Notes under the pieces: generated by a model
The model's database searches: none
Seen by the model: only the letters and a program-made list of their open reading frames with translations
Told to the model about the DNA's origin: nothing
Source: Candidatus Segetimicrobium genomatis
GTDB lineage: Bacteria > Sysuimicrobiota > Sysuimicrobiia > Sysuimicrobiales > Segetimicrobiaceae
DNA length: 64,000 nucleotides
Assembly (NCBI GenBank): GCA_005882275.1
Contig: VBAK01000115.1
Span: 1-64,000, forward strand
Direction of reading: 5' to 3'
Position numbers and translations under genes: made by a program
Part shown: positions 9,489-16,763 of the stretch, piece by piece
Position numbering within the stretch: position 1 is the stretch's first letter
How the letters are laid out: each line of letters starts with the position of its first letter

Positions 9489-10298
9489 TCACCGATCTCC
9501 CGAGGACGGCGCGCTGCCGACGCCGTGGGCCGCGGCGGCCTCGCGCATCCCCTGCAGCTGGCCCTGGCAGGCCCGCAGCAGCAGGCGCGGCAGGCTGTCC
9601 ATGAACATCGTCGCCCCCAGCGCCCGGTAGGTCCGCAGGTCATCCGGGGTCAGGGCGAGGATCCCGACCGGGACCCCGGCCTCGCGGCCGGCGTTGAAGA
9701 TCTTCCGGATCGCCGTTTGGACATCCGGATGAGACACGGCGCCGGGGTGCCCGAGGCTCTGGGAGAGGTCGGACGGTCCGACGAAGAGCACGTCCACGCC
9801 GGGGGTCCGGGCGATCGCCTCCACGGCCTCGAGGCCCCGCCGGGTCTCGATCTGGAGCACGTTGATCGTGGCGGCGTTGCTGGCCTTGACGTGGTCCGGG
9901 AGCGGCACCTTTCCCCACCACGCGGCCGCGGTCGCCCCCGCGAGGGACCGCGTGCCGGCCGGGGCGTACTTCGTGGCGGCCACCGCGGCGGCCGCCTGCT
10001 GCGGCGACTCGACCTGCGGGACCATCACCCCCACGCAGCCGACGTCGAGGGCCCGCAGGATCGTCTTCGGATGGTCCTCCGGCACGCGCGCCAGCGCCGG
10101 CACGTTGACCGCGCGGCACGCGCGCACGAGACCTTCCAGGGCGTGAGGGGTGAGCGGGCCGTGTTCCATGTCCAGGAGGAGGAAATCATACCCGGCGAGC
10201 CCGGCGATCTCCGCGACCTCCGGCGACGGCAGCGGCATGATCGTGCCGAGCACCGGCTCGCCGCGCTTGAGCCGTTCCTTCAGGGAAGTGGCGGTCAT
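9489..10298 (-). CDS. HpcH/HpaI family class II aldolase
   Basis: Predicted metal-dependent pyruvate aldolase cleaving 2-keto-3-deoxy or 4-hydroxy-2-oxo acids (269 aa). Family marks are FLLLDMEHGPL near the N-terminus, the ARVPE arginine, the MVPQVESP metal-ligand glutamate, and VDVLFVGPSDLSQSLG with the second metal ligand. The annotated start is the ATG at 10298 with GAGGAG seven bases upstream; a longer in-frame extension to 10481 has no family similarity. It could serve sugar-acid or aromatic catabolism; the exact substrate is not readable. It follows the VIT1-like gene by about 107 bases and may share its transcript or have its own promoter. Confidence 0.88.
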   Translation of the reverse strand: MTATSLKERLKRGEPVLGTIMPLPSPEVAEIAGLAGYDFLLLDMEHGPLTPHALEGLVRACRAVNVPALARVPEDHPKTILRALDVGCVGVMVPQVESPQQAAAAVAATKYAPAGTRSLAGATAAAWWGKVPLPDHVKASNAATINVLQIETRRGLEAVEAIARTPGVDVLFVGPSDLSQSLGHPGAVSHPDVQTAIRKIFNAGREAGVPVGILALTPDDLRTYRALGATMFMDSLPRLLLRACQGQLQGMREAAAAHGVGSAPSSGDR

Positions 10299-10405
10299 CG
10301 CACGCTCCTCGAGCGGGGATCCGCCGGAAGAGTTCCATCCGGACCGCCGAAATTCCCTTCCCGGGACTCGGGTCTTCGCGTCGACCGGAGGTGTTGCGGG
10401 GACGC

Positions 10406-10957
10406 CTATGAATTGCCGATCAGCACGCCGGCGAGAAACACGAGCATGCCGCCCACGATGACCTGGAGGAACGAAAGCCAAAAGCTCATGCTGAAGTAGC
10501 GGTTGCGGATGAAGGCGATCGTCACCAGTTCGATGCCCACGACGAAGTAGGCCACCACGAGCGCGAGCTGAAGGTGCGGGATCAGAAAGGGCAGCGCGTG
10601 CATCAAGCCGCCGATCAGCGTCGCCACCCCGGTGATCGTCCCCCGGACCGCGGGGTGCCCGCGGCCGGTGAGCTTCCCGGTGTCGGACAGCGCCTCCGCG
10701 AAGCCCATGCTGATCCCGGCGCCCAGCGCGGCGGCCGCGCCGATCAGAAAGGCGGTGTGCGGACTGCGCGTCGCAAACGCGCTGGCGAACAGCGGCGCCA
10801 GGGTGGAGATCGATCCGTCCATCAGCCCCAGCAGCGCGGGCTGCACCACCTTGAGCAGGTACCCCGATCCCTGCGCCTCGTGGCTCCCCGCGAGGTCGCC
10901 GGCCACCTGGCGACCCGCCGAGATCACCTGGGCCCGGAGCCCTTCGGGAACCGGCAT
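10406..10957 (-). CDS. VIT1/CCC1-family metal (Fe/Mn) transporter
   Basis: Integral membrane protein (183 aa, about five spans) of the vacuolar iron transporter family. LLGLMDGSISTLAPLFASAF and GISMGFAEALSDTG match the two signature helices (DG.STL and SM...E..S) that line the metal path. Bacterial members export or sequester Fe2+/Mn2+. The start ATG shares a base with the TGA of the Fur-family gene (TGATG), so translation is coupled to the regulator. A frame extending to 11122 is inside the regulator gene and is not used. Pairing with a Fur-type repressor supports a role in iron or manganese homeostasis. Confidence 0.85.
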   Translation of the reverse strand: MPVPEGLRAQVISAGRQVAGDLAGSHEAQGSGYLLKVVQPALLGLMDGSISTLAPLFASAFATRSPHTAFLIGAAAALGAGISMGFAEALSDTGKLTGRGHPAVRGTITGVATLIGGLMHALPFLIPHLQLALVVAYFVVGIELVTIAFIRNRYFSMSFWLSFLQVIVGGMLVFLAGVLIGNS

Positions 10958-11469
10958 CAGCGTCCTCCCTTGTGCGGTCTGGGCCGTCGTGCCCGCCGGC
11001 AGCGGGGGCAGAGGCCGTGCAGCTCGAACCTCACCGCGGACACCTGGAATCCCTCGCGGGCCGCCGCCCGCCGCTGGAGCGCCTCGAGTTCCCCGTCCGA
11101 CACGTCGATGACCCGTCCGCACCGGCCGCAGACCAGGTTGACGTGTACACCCGCCTGACCGTCGTAGCGGCGGACCGGGCCGCTCACTTCCTGCACCAGC
11201 CCCAGCCGGGCCAGCAGGTTGAGTGTGGTGTACACGGTCGCCGCGCTGATCCCGGGAAAGCGCCGGCGGACCTCCTCGTGGACCGCCGCCACGCTCGGAT
11301 GCGTGGTCCGCCCCACCACCGCCTCGTAGATCGCCATGCGCTGCGGGGTCAGCCGGCCCCCGAGACCGGCGAGGCGGCGGCGGAGATCGGCCCAGCGGTC
11401 CCCGGACGGCGCCCCGGGGCCGGCCGCCGGGACGGGCGCCGTCTGAATGGAATCCTTATTAATATCCAT
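10957..11469 (-). CDS. Fur/PerR-family metal-dependent transcriptional regulator
   Basis: Winged-helix repressor of the Fur superfamily (170 aa from the ATG at 11469). The DNA-binding part reads RLTPQRMAIYEAVVGRTTHPSVAAVHEEVRRRFPGISAATVYTTLNLL in outline, with RLTPQR and the ATVYTTL recognition helix readily seen. The dimerisation part carries two CxxC pairs (CGRCG and CPRC) for structural zinc and a His-rich GVHVNLVC segment for the regulatory metal. Whether it is Fur-, PerR- or Zur-like cannot be decided by eye. The upstream GTG at 11508 is less likely. It is the first gene of the unit with the VIT1-like transporter. Confidence 0.88.
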   Translation of the reverse strand: MDINKDSIQTAPVPAAGPGAPSGDRWADLRRRLAGLGGRLTPQRMAIYEAVVGRTTHPSVAAVHEEVRRRFPGISAATVYTTLNLLARLGLVQEVSGPVRRYDGQAGVHVNLVCGRCGRVIDVSDGELEALQRRAAAREGFQVSAVRFELHGLCPRCRRARRPRPHKGGR

Positions 11470-11654
11470 TGTGGACAAGACTATACGGGCCGGGGCCGGC
11501 GCTGTCAAGCGCTACCGCGCGGCGCCCGCGAAGGCCCCCAGTCGCCGCCCCGGCCGCATCCCCGCGGCCCCAACCCGCGGTCGCGCTCAGCGGTCGCCCC
11601 CGCCCAAGAGGGGCCGCTTCCGGCGAGCGCCAATACGTCTTCTGGAGGTGATCT

Positions 11655-12626
11655 ATGCGGCTCCTCACGTTTGCGGCACGCGGACAAACGAGACTCGGGG
11701 TCGAGGCCGGGGAGTGGATCATCGACCTCAACCGCGCCGCCCGGGCGCACTTCGTGGCCCGCGGCGCGTCGCGGGCGGGGGCGCAGGCGTGGGCCCTGCT
11801 CCCGCCGGCCATGACGCCCTTCCTCGCCGGAGGCAGCGACGCGATGGCCGCGGCCCGGGACGTCGCCGCGCGCATGCAGGAGGCGCTCCGCGATCCCCGC
11901 GAGACGGCCCGGCTCCAGCGCGATGGGGTGCTCTGGGCGCCGAGCGAGATCGACCGGCTGCCGCCCGTGCCGGCGCCGCCCAAGATCCTCTGCGTCGGGC
12001 GCAACTACGCCGAGCACGCGCGGGAGGGCGGCTCGGAGCCGCCGGAACTGCCGATCTTTTTTGGCCGGTTCCCGCACAGCCTCCTCGCCCCGGGCGCGCC
12101 CTTCATCTTGCCCCGCGTCTCCCCCCAGGTCGACTTCGAGGGAGAGCTGGCCGCGGTCATCGGCTCGGGCGGACGTGACATCCCCGAATCGCGCGCGCTC
12201 GACCACGTGGCCGGCTATACCATCTTCAACGACATCTCCGTTCGGGACTACCAGCGGCGGACGACGCAGTGGATGATCGGCAAGAACTTCGACCGGAGCG
12301 GGCCGCTCGGTCCGGCGCTGGTCACGCGGGACGAGGTCCCGGATCCCCAGGCGCTCACGCTCACCGTGGACGTGAGCGGTGAGCGGATGCAGGAGGCGCG
12401 CACCGGGACCATGATCTTCTCCGTCGCGCACCTGATCGCGTACATCTCCCAGGCGCTGACCCTGGAGCCGGGCGACCTCGTCGCCACCGGGACCCCGAGC
12501 GGGGTCGGGTTTGCCAGGAAGCCGCCCCGCTGGCTGCGCGACGGCGACACGGTGCGCGTCTCGATCACCCGGCTCGGGGTGCTCGAGACCCCGATCCTGC
12601 CCGACCGGCGGAAGGGGGCACGGTGA
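11655..12626 (+). CDS. Fumarylacetoacetate hydrolase family protein
   Basis: Divalent-metal-dependent hydrolase, isomerase or decarboxylase acting on C-C bonds of 2-keto acid derivatives (323 aa). The C-terminal FAH domain shows ILCVGRNYAEHARE, the metal-binding DFEGELA glutamate, IFNDISVRDYQ (metal Asp), GKNFDRSGPLGPA and VATGTPSGVGF. An N-terminal domain of about 100 residues precedes it, as in 2-hydroxyhepta-2,4-diene-dioate isomerases and ureidoglycolate lyases. TCTGGAGGTGATCT gives a strong ribosome site. It is first of a plus-strand run whose next gene starts inside its stop codon. Confidence 0.88.
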   Translation: MRLLTFAARGQTRLGVEAGEWIIDLNRAARAHFVARGASRAGAQAWALLPPAMTPFLAGGSDAMAAARDVAARMQEALRDPRETARLQRDGVLWAPSEIDRLPPVPAPPKILCVGRNYAEHAREGGSEPPELPIFFGRFPHSLLAPGAPFILPRVSPQVDFEGELAAVIGSGGRDIPESRALDHVAGYTIFNDISVRDYQRRTTQWMIGKNFDRSGPLGPALVTRDEVPDPQALTLTVDVSGERMQEARTGTMIFSVAHLIAYISQALTLEPGDLVATGTPSGVGFARKPPRWLRDGDTVRVSITRLGVLETPILPDRRKGAR

Positions 12627-13243
12627 TGCGCCCTCGGGCCGACGCGGGGAGCGCCCGTCTGGGGGGACGGCGCGGCCGCCGGAGGGCCGCCGCCCGCGCC
12701 GTCCGGACCACGGTGCTGATCGCCGCGTTCACCCTGGGACACACGGCCGCGCCGCCGCCCGCGCCCGCCGCGGCGGCGTTCACCCTCGCCAGCGCGGCCT
12801 TCGCGAACGGCGCTCGGATTCCGGATGCCCATACCTGCGCGGGCGCCAACATCTCCCCGCCCCTCAGGTGGACGGGGAGACCGGCGGCGGCGCGGTCCTA
12901 CGCGCTCCTCGCCGTCGACCCCGACGCGCCCGGTGGAAATTTTGTGCACTGGGTGGTCTACGATCTCCCCGCCGCGTGGACGGGCCTTCCGTCCGGCGTG
13001 GGGCCGGGCCTCCGGATCGGGGGGCAGCGCGGCGGCACGCAGGGCATCAACGATTTCCGCCGGATCGGGTACGGTGGGCCGTGTCCGCCCCCCGGGCCGG
13101 TGCACCATTACGTGTTCACCCTCTACGCGCTCGATATCGCGCAGCTGCCTGTGCCCTTTGCGGCGCCCCCCGGCCTGGTCAAGCGCACGCTCCAGGGCCA
13201 CATCCTGGCCACCGCCGGGTTGACCGGCCTGTTCAGCCGGTGA
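12626..13243 (+). CDS. PEBP-family (YbhB/YbcL-type) exported protein
   Basis: Phosphatidylethanolamine-binding-protein fold (205 aa). The N-terminus is Arg-rich and followed by a hydrophobic segment and an Ala/Pro stretch ending near AAAAF, consistent with export or anchoring. The fold's ligand pocket is marked by PDAHTCAGANISPPLRW, LLAVDPDAPGG with FVHWVVYDLP, and GPCPPPGPVHHYVFTLYALD. Bacterial members have no settled function. The ATG at 12626 overlaps the TGA of the preceding gene (TGATG); a GTG three bases earlier is the alternative. Confidence 0.88.
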   Translation: MRPRADAGSARLGGRRGRRRAAARAVRTTVLIAAFTLGHTAAPPPAPAAAAFTLASAAFANGARIPDAHTCAGANISPPLRWTGRPAAARSYALLAVDPDAPGGNFVHWVVYDLPAAWTGLPSGVGPGLRIGGQRGGTQGINDFRRIGYGGPCPPPGPVHHYVFTLYALDIAQLPVPFAAPPGLVKRTLQGHILATAGLTGLFSR

Positions 13244-13259
13244 CGGAGGGGAGCGACCG

Positions 13260-14288
13260 GTGAACCGGATCGCGGTGCTCACCGGCGGTGGGGATGTGCC
13301 GGGCCTCAACGCCGCCATCCGGGCCGTGGTCAGGCGGGCGGGAGAGAAGGGGCTGGAGGTCACCGGCGTGCGGGACGGCTGGCGGGGGCTCCTGGCCGAC
13401 GACCTGGTCCCGCTCTCGCGCGACGCCATCTCCGGGATCCTGCCGAAGGGCGGCACGATCCTGGGCACGTCCCGGACCAACCCGCTGCGCGATGCCGATG
13501 GGATCGCCCGCATCAAAGCGACGCTCGCCCGCCGCGGCATCGATGCCGTCGTCGCCATCGGCGGCGACGACACGCTGGGGGCGGCGTGCCGCCTCAGCCG
13601 CGAGGGGGTCGCGGTCGTCGGCATCCCCAAGACGATGGACAACGACGTGCGGGGCACCGACGTCACCATCGGATTCGACACCGCCGTCAACGCGGTCATG
13701 GACGCGATCGACAGGCTGCACTCCACGACGGAGTCGCACCACCGCATCATGGTCGTGGAAGTGATGGGCCGCGATGCCGGGTGGGTGGCGGCGGCCGGCG
13801 GGCTGGCGGGCGGGGCGGACGCCGTCCTCGTTCCCGAGGTCCCCTTCGATCTCGAGGAAGTCTGCGCCGCGCTCCGCCGGCGCCGGGCCACCGGACGGCG
13901 GTTCAGCATCGTCGTGGTCGCGGAGGGCGCCGTCCCCAAGGACGGCGCCGCGCAGACCGTCCGGGACGCCCCGGTGGATGCGTTTGGCCACGCGCGCCTG
14001 GGAGGCATCGGCGCCGTCCTCGCCCGCGAGATCGAACGGCGCCTGGAGGTCGAGACGCGCGCCACGGTGCTCGGCCACGTGCAGCGCGGCGGATCCCCCT
14101 CGGCGTTCGACCGCATCCTCGCGACGCGATTCGGGGTCGCCGCCGTCGACGAGCTCGTCGCCGGCCGGACGGGCGTCATGGTCGCTCTGCGGGGGACCAC
14201 GATCGTCACGACTCCGCTGGATGACGTCATCAAAGGGACCCGCACCCTCGATCCCGCCATCGGCGCGCTGACGCGCCTGTTCTGGTAA
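13260..14288 (+). CDS. pfkA: 6-phosphofructokinase with PPi-type active-site residues
   Basis: Phosphorylates fructose 6-phosphate in glycolysis (342 aa, group A PFK). GGGDVPGLNAAIR is the nucleotide loop, PKTMDNDVRGTDVTIGFDTA is the catalytic loop, and MVVEVMGRDAGW and GHVQRGGSPSAFDR bind sugar phosphate. At the two positions that separate ATP- from PPi-dependent enzymes (E. coli Gly104 and Gly124) this protein has Asp (GGDDT) and Lys (PKTMD), the pyrophosphate-dependent pattern; that follows the published family rule and is not tested here. It starts with GTG at 13260, with GGAGGGGAGCG upstream, 16 bases after the PEBP stop. Confidence 0.92.
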   Translation: MNRIAVLTGGGDVPGLNAAIRAVVRRAGEKGLEVTGVRDGWRGLLADDLVPLSRDAISGILPKGGTILGTSRTNPLRDADGIARIKATLARRGIDAVVAIGGDDTLGAACRLSREGVAVVGIPKTMDNDVRGTDVTIGFDTAVNAVMDAIDRLHSTTESHHRIMVVEVMGRDAGWVAAAGGLAGGADAVLVPEVPFDLEEVCAALRRRRATGRRFSIVVVAEGAVPKDGAAQTVRDAPVDAFGHARLGGIGAVLAREIERRLEVETRATVLGHVQRGGSPSAFDRILATRFGVAAVDELVAGRTGVMVALRGTTIVTTPLDDVIKGTRTLDPAIGALTRLFW

Positions 14289-14441
14289 GCTTGAGGGCGG
14301 CGCCGCCGGGGTCAACCGCCGCTGAACACAATCCGGCGGCGTGTCGATTTTGCCCGCCCCCGTTCGACAGATGAGCGGAGCCCAGGCTCGGCGGATCCGC
14401 CCGGCCGGGCTCCGAACCCGACACTCACAGGAGGCGCGACG

Positions 14442-14876
14442 ATGCGATTCATGATCCTGGTCAAGGCCAACAAGAGCTCGGAGTCGGGTGCGCTCCCCGA
14501 TCAGACGCTTCTCGCCGAGATGGGGAAATACAACGAAGAGCTGGTGAACGCCGGTGTGCTGCTGGCGGCGGAGGGGCTGCAGCCCAGCTCGAAAGGCGCG
14601 CGTGTCAGGTTCTCCGGAGCCAAGCGGACGGTGATCAACGGTCCCTTCGGCGAGATCAAGGACCTGATCGCCGGCTTCTGGCTGTTTCAGGTGAAGTCGA
14701 AGGACGAGGCCATCGAATGGGTGAAGCGCGCTCCCAATCCGTTCCCGGGCGCGGAGTCCGAGATCGAGATTCGCCAGGTATTCGAGGCGGACGATTTCGG
14801 CCCGGCGTTGACCCCCGAGCTCAGGGAGCAAGAGCGGCGCATCGGCTCGCAGATGGACAAGAACGTGAAGCGGTAG
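14442..14876 (+). CDS. YCII-related domain protein
   Basis: Small cytosolic protein (144 aa) of the YCII/DGPF family. MRFMILVKANKSSESG and TVINGPFGEIKDLIAGFWLFQVKS are the two conserved blocks; the NGPF...K...G signature gave one subgroup its DGPF name. Members form ferredoxin-like alpha/beta barrels, and no general function is established; several sit beside ECF sigma factors, but none is seen here. CAGGAGG lies 9 bases upstream of the ATG. It is followed by a perfect 32-base palindrome that likely ends transcription. Confidence 0.85.
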   Translation: MRFMILVKANKSSESGALPDQTLLAEMGKYNEELVNAGVLLAAEGLQPSSKGARVRFSGAKRTVINGPFGEIKDLIAGFWLFQVKSKDEAIEWVKRAPNPFPGAESEIEIRQVFEADDFGPALTPELREQERRIGSQMDKNVKR

Positions 14877-14961
14877 AGGGAACCATCGCATCGCGCCCCG
14901 CGCTGGCTGCGGGGGCGGCATCCGGAGCGCAACGCGCGGCCGGATCCCGCCGCAGACAGAG

Positions 14962-14993
14962 CTCGGGGCCCGGCCGATCGGCCGGGCCCCGAG
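14962..14993. terminator. Perfect 32-base palindrome between convergent genes
   Basis: Two 16-base arms (CTCGGGGCCCGGCCGA and its exact complement) abut with no spacer, giving a GC-rich hairpin with a GATC tip. It lies between the YCII gene (plus) and the PEP-CTERM gene (minus), which converge on it. A short TTT follows on the plus side. The position and symmetry suit a bidirectional terminator, though the U-tract is poor. Confidence 0.65.
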
Positions 14994-15037
14994 TTTCGCG
15001 TGTACGCGTCGCGAAGGGCTGTTTGCGCTGGGCCGAC

Positions 15038-15736
15038 CTAGCGGCGGGAGCGTCGCATGGCGAACATGCCCAGCATGCCGGTGCTGAGCAGCAGCATCGA
15101 CCCCGGCTCCGGCACGGCCGCCGGCTCATACGAATCGACCGTCGATGTGCCGCCGTCGATCACGGACGCGTGGCCTAGATTGAAATTGGTGGCGTCCGTG
15201 CTGATGACAAGGACGTCTGATGTCGCCCCGGGCTGGATGGGATTCGTCAGGTTAAAGTCGAACCCGACCACATTGCCGGTGCTGTTGCGGTCCGCGCCGA
15301 AGGGAGGGACGGAGCCGTTCACAAACGGGCCCCCCAGGCTCCCGCCGTCGGTCCGGAACCCCACCGCCGTCTGGAAACCCGTGAAGCTGGTGTTCGTCTC
15401 GCGCCCAATCGGGTCACACCCAGGCTGCCCCGTCCCGCCGCAGTTCGGCGCGGTCAGGTTGTTGATCACCTGGTAGTAGAAGTCCAATGTCCCACCCGAT
15501 TCCTGATAGACGGCCGAGGTCAGCGTGCCGGAGTCGTTCCCCAGCGTGCTGACGAACGGCACGCTCTCCGAGGCGAGCAGGGTCCCCGGCGAGTCGGATG
15601 TAAAGCCGGGAAGCGTGATGCCGCCCGGGGGCAGTGGCATTGTGCCGACCAATGTGGCAGAAGCGGTGGACACGCCGAAGATCCCAAACAAGAGGCCCGC
15701 GGCGGCCAGCATGCACAACGACTTGTAACGTCCCAT
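15038..15736 (-). CDS. PEP-CTERM sorting-domain exported protein
   Basis: Secreted surface protein (232 aa). A signal peptide ends near STASA (residue 27). The mature part is Gly/Ser/Thr/Asn-rich and beta-like, with two Cys in CGGTGQPGC. The C-terminus is a textbook PEP-CTERM signal: VPEPGSMLLLSTGMLGMFA followed by the basic tail MRRSRR. In the known system an exosortase (EpsH family) recognises VPEP, removes the anchor and passes the protein to the extracellular matrix. No exosortase or polysaccharide genes lie in this window. The gene is monocistronic, between a palindromic terminator and an AT-rich promoter region. Confidence 0.88.
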   Translation of the reverse strand: MGRYKSLCMLAAAGLLFGIFGVSTASATLVGTMPLPPGGITLPGFTSDSPGTLLASESVPFVSTLGNDSGTLTSAVYQESGGTLDFYYQVINNLTAPNCGGTGQPGCDPIGRETNTSFTGFQTAVGFRTDGGSLGGPFVNGSVPPFGADRNSTGNVVGFDFNLTNPIQPGATSDVLVISTDATNFNLGHASVIDGGTSTVDSYEPAAVPEPGSMLLLSTGMLGMFAMRRSRR

Positions 15737-15795
15737 GCGCCAACTCCCTCGCTCTCGCTCATGAATTTTGGAGATTTTCGATCCGATCTAAGCAA

Positions 15796-15810
15796 TGATT
15801 ACTATAATCA
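15796..15810. promoter_or_regulatory. Inverted repeat TGATTA-N3-TAATCA upstream of PEP-CTERM gene
   Basis: A perfect 6-base inverted repeat with a 3-base spacer lies in a locally AT-rich stretch about 60-75 bases upstream of the PEP-CTERM start, in an otherwise very GC-rich region. It overlaps a possible minus-strand -10 element (TATAGT). It could be an operator half-site pair for a dimeric regulator. No regulator gene is adjacent. Confidence 0.4.
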
Positions 15811-15950
15811 CTATGAAGGGAACGACTGTGGGTGTCACTCCTCCCGAAGCAGGTTTTGTGAAACTCCGCTGTGCTAGTCAGTCCGTGACGTTCATTCGAG
15901 GGGAAAGCCGGATCGGTTGGTGCTCGGCGGGCGCGGGTGACGTGACTCGC

Positions 15951-16763
15951 CTAGGCGCCCCGCGCCCGGACGGCCACCACCTCCAGGTACTCGCTCGGCG
16001 CCACCAGGGTGGCGTCCCCGGACCGGTTCCCCCGGCGCATCAGATCCGCCATCGCGCGCGAGAGGGCCTCCTGCCCGGCGGGATCCAGGGTCTCGAACGC
16101 TTTGATCGTCGGACCGAAAAACCTCCGGTTAAATTCCAGCCAGCTTTCGACCGAGCGGTGGCGGAAGACGATCGGGCGCCTCACCGCCCTGAGCGATGCC
16201 GCCGCTCCGCCGAAGAGCTCGCGCAGGCGATCCTCGGTGCCCCAGAGCACCGGCGGCCTGGCGCCCGCCGGAGGGGGCACGAAGCGGGCGACGGTGCGGA
16301 ACATCTCGCCGATCAGGCTGTCGGGCGGCCAGGTCGCCAGGCCGATTTTCCCCCCGGGCCGGCACACCCGGAGCATCTCCCGGGCCGTTCGCTCCTGGTC
16401 GGGCGCGAACATCGCGCCGAACGTGGACAGGACGACGTCGAACGAGGCGTCGGGAAACCCCAGGGCCTCGGCCTCCCCGACCTGAAACTCGATCGTCAGG
16501 CGCTCGGCGGCGGCCCGCTCCCGTCCCCGCTCGAGGAGCGCGGGTACGAAGTCGATGCCGGTCACCTGCCCGCCCCGGCGGGCGGCGGCCAGCGCGGTGT
16601 TCCCGCTGCCCGTGGCGACGTCCAGCACCCGCTGCCCGGGATGAACGTCCACGGCCTCGCAGAGGAGCTCGCCTACGAGCAGCTGTTGGGTCGCGATCAT
16701 CGAGAAATCCCCGGCCGCCCAGGTCTGCTGCTGACGCCGCTTCAGGGCCTCCGGATCCGCCAT
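15951..16763 (-). CDS. Class I SAM-dependent methyltransferase
   Basis: Rossmann-fold methyltransferase (270 aa). The SAM loop VLDVATGSGNTALAAARRG is near residue 46, motif II is IDFVPALLERGRERA, and motif IV is FDVVLSTFGAMFAPD, followed by REMLRVCRPGGKIGLATW, resembling the UbiE/MenG group. The acceptor is unknown. Its ATG shares a base with the TGA of hyuB (TGATG), so it is tied translationally to a hydantoinase-type enzyme. A small-molecule methyl transfer linked to that pathway is plausible but unproven. Confidence 0.85.
   Translation of the reverse strand: MADPEALKRRQQQTWAAGDFSMIATQQLLVGELLCEAVDVHPGQRVLDVATGSGNTALAAARRGGQVTGIDFVPALLERGRERAAAERLTIEFQVGEAEALGFPDASFDVVLSTFGAMFAPDQERTAREMLRVCRPGGKIGLATWPPDSLIGEMFRTVARFVPPPAGARPPVLWGTEDRLRELFGGAAASLRAVRRPIVFRHRSVESWLEFNRRFFGPTIKAFETLDPAGQEALSRAMADLMRRGNRSGDATLVAPSEYLEVVAVRARGA

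Noticed and set aside
12248..14260. Minus-strand frame of 670 codons over the FAH, PEBP and PFK genes
   Set aside because: No domain, and it runs across three well-supported genes with coupled starts on the plus strand.
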